Source: an uncultured Phycisphaerales bacterium (GTDB lineage: Bacteria; Planctomycetota; Phycisphaerae; WQYP01). From it: 64,000 nt of DNA. Below, piece after piece: positions 25,074-32,251 of the stretch. The position numbers and the translations under genes are program-made. The stretch covers positions 1 to 64,000 of the forward strand of contig CAIMWO010000018.1 in NCBI GenBank assembly GCA_903845195.1, read 5' to 3'. A model generated the notes under the pieces. It worked only from the letters and a program-made list of their open reading frames with translations. It did no database searches and was not told where the DNA came from. Position 1 is the stretch's first letter, and the number at the start of each line of letters is the position of its first letter.

Positions 25074-25667
25074 GTGAACAGCAAATATGCATGGGCGATG
25101 GTCATGACGGTGATATTGGGAATGGGCGGATGTGCGCGATTGGAGGTGCCGGTAGAGAGGCCGGGGGAGGTGACGATGCAGGGAAAGCCGGTGACGCTGC
25201 AGGGCCAGACGCCAGCGGTGGGTGATCATGCGCCGGGGTTCACGGCGGTGGCGAATGACATGTCCACATTTACATTTATGCCGGGAGGCAAGGTGTGGAT
25301 TCTGACGGCGGTACCGTCGCTGGAGACGAAGGTGTGCAGCGTGGAGACGCGGCGGTTCAACGAGGAGGCGGCGAAGCTGGGGGCGGACGCGGGGGTGATC
25401 ACGGTGAGCATGGATCTGCCATTCACGCAGAAGAAGTGGTGCGGGGCGGAGGGAATTGAGCGGGTGAAGACGGTGTCGGATTATCGGGATCGTGCGTTTG
25501 GTTTGATGTATGGGGTGCGGATCAAGGAGAGCGGGTTATTGAGCAGGTCGGTGTTTGTGGTGGATCGGCGCGGGAAGATTGTGTACGAAGAGATTGTGCC
25601 GGAGCTTTCGCGGGAACCGAATTATGCGGCGGCATTGGCGGCGGCGAAGTTGGCAGGTGGGTCGTGA
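25074..25667 (+). CDS. tpx: Lipoprotein thiol peroxidase (Tpx-like)
   Basis: A 197-aa protein. GTG start with TTGAGGAGA just upstream. Residues 1-20 form a lipoprotein signal ending in GMGGC (lipobox Cys20). The rest is a Tpx/peroxiredoxin domain: APGFTAV, VWILTAVPSLETKVCSVETR with the peroxidatic Cys88 (T..C context), and the partner Cys123 in KKWCGAEG at the spacing typical of atypical 2-Cys Tpx. E. coli Tpx is a soluble protein; a lipid-anchored, exported form is uncommon and would act on hydroperoxides at the cell surface or periplasm. No dedicated reductase is adjacent. Confidence 0.88.
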   Translation: MNSKYAWAMVMTVILGMGGCARLEVPVERPGEVTMQGKPVTLQGQTPAVGDHAPGFTAVANDMSTFTFMPGGKVWILTAVPSLETKVCSVETRRFNEEAAKLGADAGVITVSMDLPFTQKKWCGAEGIERVKTVSDYRDRAFGLMYGVRIKESGLLSRSVFVVDRRGKIVYEEIVPELSREPNYAAALAAAKLAGGS

Positions 25668-25739
25668 TGTGAGCTGCGAGTCTATTGTGGTGGTCTTGAA
25701 GGGGGGTGGGGATTCGTGTATTGTCATATATCTTCCCCC

Positions 25740-25810
25740 GGGGACGTCGTTCAATGGGAGGACACCGCGTTCGCAATGCGGGAATGAGGGTTCGATTCCC
25801 TTCGTCTCCA
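25740..25810 (+). tRNA. tRNA-Ala, anticodon CGC
   Basis: The sequence folds as a full cloverleaf of 71 nt. The acceptor stem is 25740-25746 with 25803-25809 (7 pairs), and the D stem is 25749-25752 with 25760-25763. The anticodon stem is 25765-25769 with 25777-25781 around a 7-base loop; the anticodon CGC is at 25772-25774. The T stem is 25786-25790 with 25798-25802 around TTCGATT. The third acceptor pair is G25742-T25807, the G3:U70 identity element of alanine tRNA, and the discriminator is A. CCA is not encoded. The 7-base D loop is short. Confidence 0.85.
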
Positions 25811-25925
25811 GTTTATTTTCCGAAGCAGCGCCCATCGATGGATGGGCGTTTGTGTTTTTGCGGGACTGCGACTAAACCACCATGGGATGACGGATGAGAA
25901 CGACCGACAGGCAAGAGGTTGCGCG

Positions 25926-27248
25926 ATGGGAATAGCGAGCGAGCTGGAGAAACGGAGGGGGTGGGTGGTGATGGGAATACTGGCGGTATCGCTGGTGGTG
26001 ACACTGGCAATGGGGATACAGGCGCGGGGGCGAATTTTGAAGAAGCAGCGGACGGGGTCGGTGACGCAGGTGAACGATTTTGAGCGATGGATGAAGGAGA
26101 CGCCGCGGTTTCTGGAGGGGCGGGCGTGGTACATCGATGATAGTTTGCCAACTCCGCCGGTGACGCTGCTGGTGTTTGCGCCGCTGACGCGGCTGTCGGA
26201 GGCGAACGCACAGTTGGCCTGGGCGATGTGCAAGTGGGTGTTTGTAGTGGGGATCGGGTGGTGTTGCTGGCGGATGGCGGTAAACGCGGGCGTGCGGCCG
26301 GCGATGTGGGCGGTGCTGATGGGTTTGGGGGTGTGGATGTGGGCGGTGATGGGGGATGTGCAGCAAGGGCAGACGAATTTGCTGATGTTGTGGCCGTTGT
26401 GTGGGGGCTTGCTTCTAATTCAGAATTCAGAGTTCGGAATTCAGAATGACGGGAGGGGTGTGCGGGGGAGGTGGCGGGTGGCGGTTTTGGGGGGGATATT
26501 GGTGGCTTTGGCGGCGTGTATTAAGGTGACGCCGTTGATTTTTCTGGTGTATTTCATGTGGCGGCGAAGGTGGTGGGCGGTGCTGGGGATGATGGTGGGA
26601 ATGGTGCTGTGGCTGGTGGCGGTGCCGGGGCTGGTGTTTGGGTATGCGCTGAATTTGGTCTGGCTGGAGGGGTGGGTGCGGGTGATGATTTTACCGTACG
26701 TGATGCATGGGAAGGTGGATTATTACGTGGGGCAGAGCGTGGCGAGTTTTGTGACGCGGCTGGTGCGGCACGTGTCGGCGTTTCCGGATCGGCCGGTGTA
26801 TGTGAATGTGCTGGATTTGCCGGAGGCGGTGGCGAACGGGGTGGTGCGGGGGATTCTGCTGGCGATGGCGGCGAGCGGGTGGTTGTGGATGCGCAAGCGG
26901 ATGGCGAGTTTGCGGAGCGTGGGATATGTGTTGGAGGTGGGTGTGGTGGCGGTGTTCATGTTGTGGGCGAGCCAGCGAACATGGGTGCCGCACTACGTGA
27001 GCATGGTGCTGGCGGTGACGGGGATGGTGGTGGTGATGAGCGATGAGCGGCAGGATGCGCGGCTGCGGAAGCAGGCGGCGTGGGTGCTGGCGGCGGGGAT
27101 TGTGCTGATGATGATGACGTCAGATATGGCGCGGGTGATGGGGAAGGATGGCGGGGAATGGATGCGGACGGTGGGCGTGAGTTTGTGGGCGACGGCGGGG
27201 ATGGTGTGGGTGTTGGTGAGGGGGAAAACGATGAATGTTGAACGATGA
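25926..27248 (+). CDS. GT87-like (DUF2029) polytopic membrane glycosyltransferase
   Basis: A 440-aa protein with about nine to ten hydrophobic segments. The acidic loop between the first two contains WYIDDSLPTPPVTLLVFAPL, the usual GT87 pattern (Y..D....YPP...L...P), and later WAVMGDVQQGQTNLLML matches the QxNxx motif of the family. GT87 enzymes use polyprenyl-phosphate sugars outside the membrane. Start at 25926 is favoured by AAGAGG 6-7 bases upstream; 25887 is an alternative. Two repeat intrusions are seen: an in-frame array at 26417-26447 (LIQNSEFGIQND) between two membrane segments, and the C-terminal GKTMNVER and stop, which lie in an aacgatg array. Confidence 0.7.
   Translation: MGIASELEKRRGWVVMGILAVSLVVTLAMGIQARGRILKKQRTGSVTQVNDFERWMKETPRFLEGRAWYIDDSLPTPPVTLLVFAPLTRLSEANAQLAWAMCKWVFVVGIGWCCWRMAVNAGVRPAMWAVLMGLGVWMWAVMGDVQQGQTNLLMLWPLCGGLLLIQNSEFGIQNDGRGVRGRWRVAVLGGILVALAACIKVTPLIFLVYFMWRRRWWAVLGMMVGMVLWLVAVPGLVFGYALNLVWLEGWVRVMILPYVMHGKVDYYVGQSVASFVTRLVRHVSAFPDRPVYVNVLDLPEAVANGVVRGILLAMAASGWLWMRKRMASLRSVGYVLEVGVVAVFMLWASQRTWVPHYVSMVLAVTGMVVVMSDERQDARLRKQAAWVLAAGIVLMMMTSDMARVMGKDGGEWMRTVGVSLWATAGMVWVLVRGKTMNVER
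26417..26447 (+). repeat. In-frame heptad array (attcaga) inside the GT87-like gene
   Basis: Four 7-base units (attcaga, attcaga, gttcgga, attcaga) translated as IQNSEFGIQN. The unit is the same as that of the 33-bp inverted repeats at 33680 and 36486 and of the smc insert at 38346. Confidence 0.85.
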
Positions 27249-27262
27249 ACGATGAACGAGGA
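27226..27262. repeat. Heptad array (aacgatg units)
   Basis: Five degenerate aacgatg/aatgttg/aacgatg units. The stop codon of the upstream membrane protein lies inside. Confidence 0.8.
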
Positions 27263-27346
27263 ATGGGGGCCGCGGGTATTGAGTGCAACTTGTAAATGAC
27301 GAAGCAGGATCGCGGCCGAAAAATTGCGAGCCTGCGATGGGTACGA

Positions 27347-28213
27347 TCAACTTTTTTGGCAGTGGCCGTTGATGCGGAGCCAGTGGGCGAGGAGGTCGGG
27401 CCAGTGGCGGGTGGAGAAGGTCCAATCGGGGGCGGCGGGGTTGTAGGGGGTGGGCTGGATGCCGAAGCCGTGGGGGCCTTTTTGCAGGAGGTGGAGTTCG
27501 GCGGGGACGCCGGCTTTACGGAGGGCGGAATAGTAGAGGAGGGAGTTATCGGAGGGGACGGCGGCGTCTTCGTTGGCGTGGAGGAGGAAGGTGGGCGGGG
27601 TTTGCGCGGTGACGAGGCGTTCGGCGGAGAGGGTGGGATAGAGGGCGGGATCGTCGCCGGTGAGGTTGGAGCGCGAGCCTTCGTGGCCGAGGGTTTCGTT
27701 CATGAAGGAGATGACGGGGTAGATGAGGATGGAAAAATCGGGGCGGTCGGAGAGGCGGTCGATGGGGTCTGGGGCGGAGGGGTTGGGGGGTGAGAAAAGT
27801 GTGGAGGTGGTGGCGGCGAGGTGGCCGCCGGCGGAGAAGCCGAGGATGCCGAGGCGATGGGGATCGAACTGGAATTCGGTGGATTTGGAGCGAAGGAGGC
27901 GGAGGGCGCGCTGGGCATCGTGGAGCGGGACGGGGTGTTTGTGGCGCGGGGCGTGGCGGTAGCGAAGTACGAACGCGGAGAGGTGGTGGTCGTTGAAGAA
28001 GCGGGCGATGGTTTCGCCTTCATGGCCGAGGGCCAGGCCGCCGTAGCCGCCGCCGGGGAGAACCAGCACGGCAGCGCCGGAGGCCTGATTCTTGGGGGCG
28101 AGGTAGATGTCGAGGGTGGGAATGGCCGGATCGGATTCGTCCTCGGGAGCGGCGATGTAGGCGGGGGGAAGATCGGGCCAGAGCTTGATGCGGGGGGCGG
28201 GGGTAGGGGGCAT
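27347..28213 (-). CDS. Alpha/beta-hydrolase esterase (BD-FAE/acetyl-xylan-esterase type)
   Basis: A 288-aa protein. The oxyanion-hole motif is VLVLPGGGYGGLALGHEG, the nucleophile elbow is GILGFSAGGHLAA (Ser in GFSAGG), the acid is in FLLHANEDAAVPSDNS, and the catalytic His is in KGPHGFGI. LDIYLAP and FVLRYRHAPRHKHP are standard in this family, which deacetylates carbohydrates. Start at 28213 (MPPTPAPRIK); upstream in-frame codons are translated from a heptad array and are not used. No signal peptide is seen, so it is cytoplasmic or exported by another route. A second, exported member of the same superfamily is at 59917. Confidence 0.85.
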   Translation of the reverse strand: MPPTPAPRIKLWPDLPPAYIAAPEDESDPAIPTLDIYLAPKNQASGAAVLVLPGGGYGGLALGHEGETIARFFNDHHLSAFVLRYRHAPRHKHPVPLHDAQRALRLLRSKSTEFQFDPHRLGILGFSAGGHLAATTSTLFSPPNPSAPDPIDRLSDRPDFSILIYPVISFMNETLGHEGSRSNLTGDDPALYPTLSAERLVTAQTPPTFLLHANEDAAVPSDNSLLYYSALRKAGVPAELHLLQKGPHGFGIQPTPYNPAAPDWTFSTRHWPDLLAHWLRINGHCQKS

Positions 28214-28280
28214 GAGGGACTCCGTGGGTAGAGGGTAGATAATATACTTTCCGCTTCGTTCGCGCGCTGACGGGAGCAAG

Positions 28281-28329
28281 AACGATGAACGATGAACGAT
28301 GAACGATGAACGATGAACGATGAACGATG
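28281..28329. repeat. Seven perfect tandem aacgatg units
   Basis: Forty-nine bases, seven exact copies of the 7-base unit aacgatg, upstream of the esterase gene. Copy number and unit length equal those of the ggtcact array at 5811-5859. Confidence 0.95.
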
Positions 28330-28451
28330 AATGGCAGGCCACGCGTGTTCTCAGTGCAATCCGTATCTGATGATCGAACCGCGCACTGCCACACACTAAT
28401 TGATGGGGCCTTCGCCGGGTCATGGGGAGGAGTTTACGGGATGGATTGGCG

Positions 28452-28487
28452 CAAGAAAAGAGCCCGGGACATACCGTCTCCGGGCTT
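28452..28487 (-). terminator. Rho-independent terminator of spoVG
   Basis: On the minus strand GCCCGGAGAC...TCCCGGGC forms a hairpin (28462-28485) followed by TCTTTTCTT. It lies about 40 bases past the spoVG stop codon. Confidence 0.7.
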
Positions 28488-28526
28488 TCGAGTTAGTGTA
28501 GCGAAATAAGGCAGCGGCGGTGCGGA

Positions 28527-28976
28527 TCAGGGGTTGGTGTTGTGTGCGAACTCGGAGGGGGCGAGGGTTTCGCCGCCATCGCCGAGCTGGCGCGAGACGT
28601 AACCGGGCTGCTGGGAGCGTTGGAATTCATTGTTGTAGGCGGTGAGGATTTCGCGTTCAACCATCTGCCGGCATTCGGCGTTGATGGGGTGCGCGACGTC
28701 GCAGTGCATTTTGACGCGTTCGCCCTGGGGGATCATGTTGGGGAGAACGACGCCGCAGGTGTTGCAGTGCTTGGCGTGCAGGTGGTTCTTGGTGCGGCAC
28801 TGGGGGCAGGGCGCCATGATCTTGCGTGAGGGCATGGCGACGAAGAGGCCATTGGGCCCGTTGATGATTTTGATATCACGCACGACGAAACAACCGTCGA
28901 TGGTGATGCAGCAGAAACCACGAAGACGATCCTGACCGGCCGGGGCGAGCTGAATAGCTACGTCGGTGACTTTCAT
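28527..28976 (-). CDS. spoVG: SpoVG family regulator with inserted zinc ribbon
   Basis: A 149-aa protein. Residues 1-50 (MKVTDVAIQLAP, then GFCCITIDGCFVVRDIKIIN and GLFVAMPSRK) and 92-120 (DVAHPINAECRQMVEREIL) match SpoVG, a small RNA/DNA-binding regulator of about 90 residues. Between the MPSRK strand and the DVAHPIN strand lies an added zinc ribbon, with cysteines 57, 60, 71 and 74 (CPQC...CNTC), and a polar tail follows residue 120. SpoVG binds nucleic acid as a dimer; the ribbon would extend that surface. Start at 28976 is preceded by AGGAG. A strong hairpin with a T run lies ~40 bases upstream, and a terminator follows. Confidence 0.88.
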   Translation of the reverse strand: MKVTDVAIQLAPAGQDRLRGFCCITIDGCFVVRDIKIINGPNGLFVAMPSRKIMAPCPQCRTKNHLHAKHCNTCGVVLPNMIPQGERVKMHCDVAHPINAECRQMVEREILTAYNNEFQRSQQPGYVSRQLGDGGETLAPSEFAHNTNP

Positions 28977-29017
28977 GAGAGGACTCCTGAGTAGAAGGTG
29001 CACTTTTCAACACAACG

Positions 29018-29066
29018 AAAAAAGGTATCTTCAGCGGATGCCTGGCATCCACCAAAGCTACCTTTT
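29018..29066 (-). terminator. Long hairpin plus T run in the spoVG leader (attenuator candidate)
   Basis: On the minus strand a ~23-bp imperfect stem (AAAAGGTA...GGATGCC against GGCATCC...TACCTTTT, 29020-29066) has almost no loop and is followed by six T residues (complement 29018-29023). It is 42 bases upstream of the spoVG ATG, so it would end transcripts before spoVG or regulate entry into it. On the + strand the T tail is only four bases. Confidence 0.65.
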
Positions 29067-29328
29067 CAAACTCACATTGACACGTCTTGCCCCATGGATT
29101 GATCCTTGGTGCGAACCGAGCGAATACACGACCATACTTTAGCATTTCGTGAAGAGAAGGCAACCAAGAAGCGGCGGAAGGAGCAGGTATTTTTGCCCAG
29201 TATTGCCGAGTTATTAGTCGGAAAATAAAGCTCCTTCGAGTGGCTTAGGGTTGCGCTAACCAACGGCGCTTGCGCGATGTCGATGGCGAAGGCTTGTGAG
29301 GGGCGCGGCCGGGGTTTATGTTGGCGGA
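29067..29328. other. Divergent intergenic region between spoVG and folK
   Basis: No gene is supported. It presumably contains the promoters for spoVG (minus) and the folK-panC-htrA operon (plus), but no clear -35/-10 pair could be assigned by eye. Confidence 0.4.
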
Positions 29329-29802
29329 ATGACACAGCGAGCGTACGTAGCGATGGGGTCGAATCTGGGGAAGCGTCAGGCGGCGTTACGGGCGGCAATT
29401 GCTGAATTGGGCCGAATTCCGGGCTCGCGGGTGGCGGCAGTGGCGACTTTTCGGGAGACGGAACCGGTCGGCGCGCCGGCCGGTAGTGAGAAATTTATTA
29501 ATTCTGCAGTGGTTTTGGCGACGGAATTGGAGCCGGCGGAGCTTTTGCGGGAGCTGCTGCGGATCGAGCGGAAACTGGGACGGACGCGGGAAGCGGGAGA
29601 GAAGAATGGTCCGCGGACGATCGACCTGGACCTGTTGATGTACGAGGACGAGGTGCGGGCGACGGAGGAATTGACGCTGCCGCACCCGCGGATGCATGAG
29701 CGGCGGTTTGTGTTGGAGCCGCTGGCGGAGATCGCGGGGGAAGTGCGGCATCCGGTGCTGGGCAGGACGGTGCGCGAGTTGTTGGAATCGTTGCCTCATT
29801 GA
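29329..29802 (+). CDS. folK: HPPK, 6-hydroxymethyl-7,8-dihydropterin pyrophosphokinase
   Basis: A 157-aa protein. [16 protein letters not shown] is the N-terminal pterin-site signature. [35 protein letters not shown] and [16 protein letters not shown] follow, the last being the PROSITE-type RxxDxDLL metal-binding motif with its two aspartates. [19 protein letters not shown] closes the fold. It transfers pyrophosphate from ATP to hydroxymethyl-dihydropterin in folate synthesis. Start at 29329 places the [12 protein letters not shown] start directly before the first strand. It is the first gene of a + strand operon with panC and two HtrA-like genes. Confidence 0.95.
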   Translation: MTQRAYVAMGSNLGKRQAALRAAIAELGRIPGSRVAAVATFRETEPVGAPAGSEKFINSAVVLATELEPAELLRELLRIERKLGRTREAGEKNGPRTIDLDLLMYEDEVRATEELTLPHPRMHERRFVLEPLAEIAGEVRHPVLGRTVRELLESLPH

Positions 29803-29839
29803 TTCGGGGTTCATTGGATCGGGCGTCAGGAGTGATGTT

Positions 29840-30718
29840 GTGCGAGTGATTCATACGGTGGCGGAGTTTCGGAAGTGGCGCAAGGGGGCGGGCGCCGGGA
29901 TGGTGACGTTTGTGCCGACGATGGGGGCACTGCATGAGGGGCATGCATCGCTGGTGCGTGAAGCGCGGCGGATGGCGGGTGCGAAGGGGCATGTGGCGGC
30001 TTCAATATTTGTGAACCCGACGCAGTTCGGACCGGGCGAGGATTTTGGCAAGTATCCGCGGACGTTGGAGGCGGATGCGGTGCTGCTGGAAACGGCGGGG
30101 TGCGATGCGGTGTTTGTACCGAGCGCAGAGGAGATGTACGGAAGAAACGCGAAACACGAAACGCGAAACGCGAAACCTGCTTCGGTGACGATCGATCCAG
30201 GACCGCTGGGAACGATGCTTGAGGGGGATATACGGCCGGGGCATTTTGCGGGGGTGTGCACGGTGGTTTTGAAGCTCTCAAATATTGTGCAGCCGACGCA
30301 TTTGCTGCTGGGGCAGAAGGATTATCAACAGCAGGCGGTGGTGCGGGAAATGGTGGGCGATTTGAATGTGCCGGTGGAAGTGGTGACTTGCGCGACGGTG
30401 CGGGAGGCGGATGGCCTGGCGATGAGCAGCCGCAACCGCTACCTGAGCGATGATGAGCGGGCCAAGGCGCCGGTGATTCATGAGGCGATGATGTGGGCGA
30501 AGGAGCGGTACGCGGGCGGCGAGAGAAACGCTGGCGCACTGGAAGCGGGGATGAAACAGCGGATCGAGCAAAGGGGGCTGACGGTGCAGTATGCGGTGGC
30601 GGCGCATGGCCGGACGCTGGCGCTATGGAAAGGGAAAATCGACGGGCCGTGCGTGATTTTGGTGGCGGCGAAGCTTGGTGGGACGCGGTTGATCGATAAT
30701 GAAGTGTTGAGTGTTTAG
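29840..30718 (+). CDS. panC: Pantothenate synthetase (pantoate-beta-alanine ligase)
   Basis: A 292-aa protein. GTG start at 29840 with CAGGAG 7 bases upstream. Family motifs are VTFVPTMGALHEGHASLV (the HxGH nucleotide loop), SIFVNPTQFGPGEDF, LEGDIRPGHFAGVCTVVLKL, PTHLLLGQKDYQQ, CATVREADGLAMSSRNRYLS and the C-terminal beta-alanine domain. It condenses pantoate and beta-alanine with ATP in pantothenate/CoA synthesis. A heptad array at 30145-30177 adds about eleven residues (GRNAKHETRNAKP) in frame between EEMY and SVTIDPG, in a loop that varies in length in the family. The reading frame is intact, so the enzyme may tolerate it. Confidence 0.95.
   Translation: MRVIHTVAEFRKWRKGAGAGMVTFVPTMGALHEGHASLVREARRMAGAKGHVAASIFVNPTQFGPGEDFGKYPRTLEADAVLLETAGCDAVFVPSAEEMYGRNAKHETRNAKPASVTIDPGPLGTMLEGDIRPGHFAGVCTVVLKLSNIVQPTHLLLGQKDYQQQAVVREMVGDLNVPVEVVTCATVREADGLAMSSRNRYLSDDERAKAPVIHEAMMWAKERYAGGERNAGALEAGMKQRIEQRGLTVQYAVAAHGRTLALWKGKIDGPCVILVAAKLGGTRLIDNEVLSV
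30145..30177 (+). repeat. In-frame heptad array (acgcgaa) inside panC
   Basis: Four 7-base units (acgcgaa, acacgaa, acgcgaa, acgcgaa) translated as NAKHETRNAK, at the surface loop preceding the SVTIDPG strand of pantothenate synthetase. Confidence 0.85.
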
Positions 30719-30793
30719 GGATCGGCTGCGGTGAGTAAGGATATGGCGATGGCGGCAACGTTGGGGGATGGGTTGGATGTATTTGGAGCGATC

Positions 30794-32182
30794 ATGAAGC
30801 GACGGGTTTGGGCGGCGGTGATGGTGATGGGGGCGGTGCTGGCGGCGGGGTGCGAGGGGCCGGCGAAAGATCCGGGGGCGAAGATCGATGTGCAGCCGTC
30901 GTTTGCGGTGCAGTATGCGACGGCGAAGATTTCCCCGGCGGTGGTGCGATTGGATGTGGTGACGGAAGATTTTTTGCAGGGGCAGCCGCGGACATCGCGC
31001 TCGCTGGGGAGCGGGGTGATCATCGATCCGGATGGGCATGTGCTGACGAATTTTCATGTGGCGGGGAGGGCCAAGCGACTGGACATCACGCTGGCGAACC
31101 AGGAGCACGTACGGGCGACGCTGACGGGGAGCGATCACTGGACGGATCTGGCGCTGGTGCAGATGGACATGACGGAAGTGAAGAAGAAGGGGTTGAGATT
31201 CAGCAGTGCGACGCTGGGGGATTCGAGCACGGTGCAACTGGGACAGCCGGTGATGGCGGTCGGAACGCCGTACGGGCTGACGCGGACGGTCACGATGGGA
31301 ATCGTGAGCAACACGGATCGATTTTTTGAAGAGAGCAGCATCGGCAAGTATGAGACGGGATGGTTCAACAACTGGATCCAGACGGATGCGGCGATCAACC
31401 CGGGAAATTCGGGCGGGCCGTTGATCAATCTGCGGGGTGAAGTGATCGGGATCAACACGCGCGGGACGACGATGGGGAACAACCTGGGATTTGCGATACC
31501 GATCAACGTGGCGAAGCAGGTGGTGAAGGAACTGCTGGCGCACAAGAAGGTGGCGCGGAGTTACATCGGGGTGGTGCTGCAACCGATGCAGGATTTGGAG
31601 CAGTATTACGATGTGCCGGATCAGAAGGGGGTGATGATCGCGAGTGTGGAGGCGAGCTCGCCGGCGGCGCAGGCGGGGTTGAAGGCGGAGGATGTGCTGC
31701 TGGAGGTGAACGGGCGGGCGACGAATGCACGGTTTCCGGAGCAACTGGCGGACGCGCGGAAGCTGATCAGCGATTACCCGGTGGGGTCGGAGATCAAGGT
31801 GAAGGTGCGCCGGCCGGGGAAACCCGAGCCGGTGGAGGTGACGCTGAAGACGGAAAAACTGGAGAGCGTGGTCACGGAAGAGGTGCAGGTGCAGGCGTGG
31901 GGCCTGAGCGTGCGGGATATCACGCGGGCGTATCTGCGCGAGGCGCGTCTGCCGAACATGCAGGGAGTGTTGCTGACGGGAGTGCGATCCGGATCGCCGG
32001 GCGACACGGCACAATTGAAGACCGGGGATATCCTGCTGCGGGTGGGCAACAAGCAGGTGAAGAGTGCGGAGGAGTTGGAGGCGGCGGTGAAGCAATGGTC
32101 GCAGAATCCCGGGGTCATCGGGCTGGATGTGCGGCGCGACCGGAGCGAGCTGACGCTGGTCGTGAAGCCGGATGGCAAGTGA
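30794..32182 (+). CDS. HtrA/Deg-type lipoprotein serine protease with two PDZ domains
   Basis: A 462-aa protein. Start at 30794 gives a lipoprotein signal (MKRRVWAAVMVMGAVLAAGC, lipobox Cys20). The trypsin-like domain has the full triad: His88 in LTNFHVAG, Asp118 in HWTDLALVQ and Ser206 in NPGNSGGPL. Two PDZ domains follow (about 255-345 with SYIGVVLQ and ASSPAAQAGLKAEDVLLEVN; about 370-462 with SGSPGDTAQLKTGDILLRVGN). HtrA proteases degrade or refold damaged envelope proteins. Lipid anchoring ties this one to a membrane. It is co-directional with panC and with an inactive paralogue 70 bases downstream. Confidence 0.9.
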   Translation: MKRRVWAAVMVMGAVLAAGCEGPAKDPGAKIDVQPSFAVQYATAKISPAVVRLDVVTEDFLQGQPRTSRSLGSGVIIDPDGHVLTNFHVAGRAKRLDITLANQEHVRATLTGSDHWTDLALVQMDMTEVKKKGLRFSSATLGDSSTVQLGQPVMAVGTPYGLTRTVTMGIVSNTDRFFEESSIGKYETGWFNNWIQTDAAINPGNSGGPLINLRGEVIGINTRGTTMGNNLGFAIPINVAKQVVKELLAHKKVARSYIGVVLQPMQDLEQYYDVPDQKGVMIASVEASSPAAQAGLKAEDVLLEVNGRATNARFPEQLADARKLISDYPVGSEIKVKVRRPGKPEPVEVTLKTEKLESVVTEEVQVQAWGLSVRDITRAYLREARLPNMQGVLLTGVRSGSPGDTAQLKTGDILLRVGNKQVKSAEELEAAVKQWSQNPGVIGLDVRRDRSELTLVVKPDGK

Positions 32183-32251
32183 GTACGATTTAAGTCTTGT
32201 GATTGGTGAATACGGAATAGCGGGCGGGGTATTTTTTTGGAGAGTGCTTTG

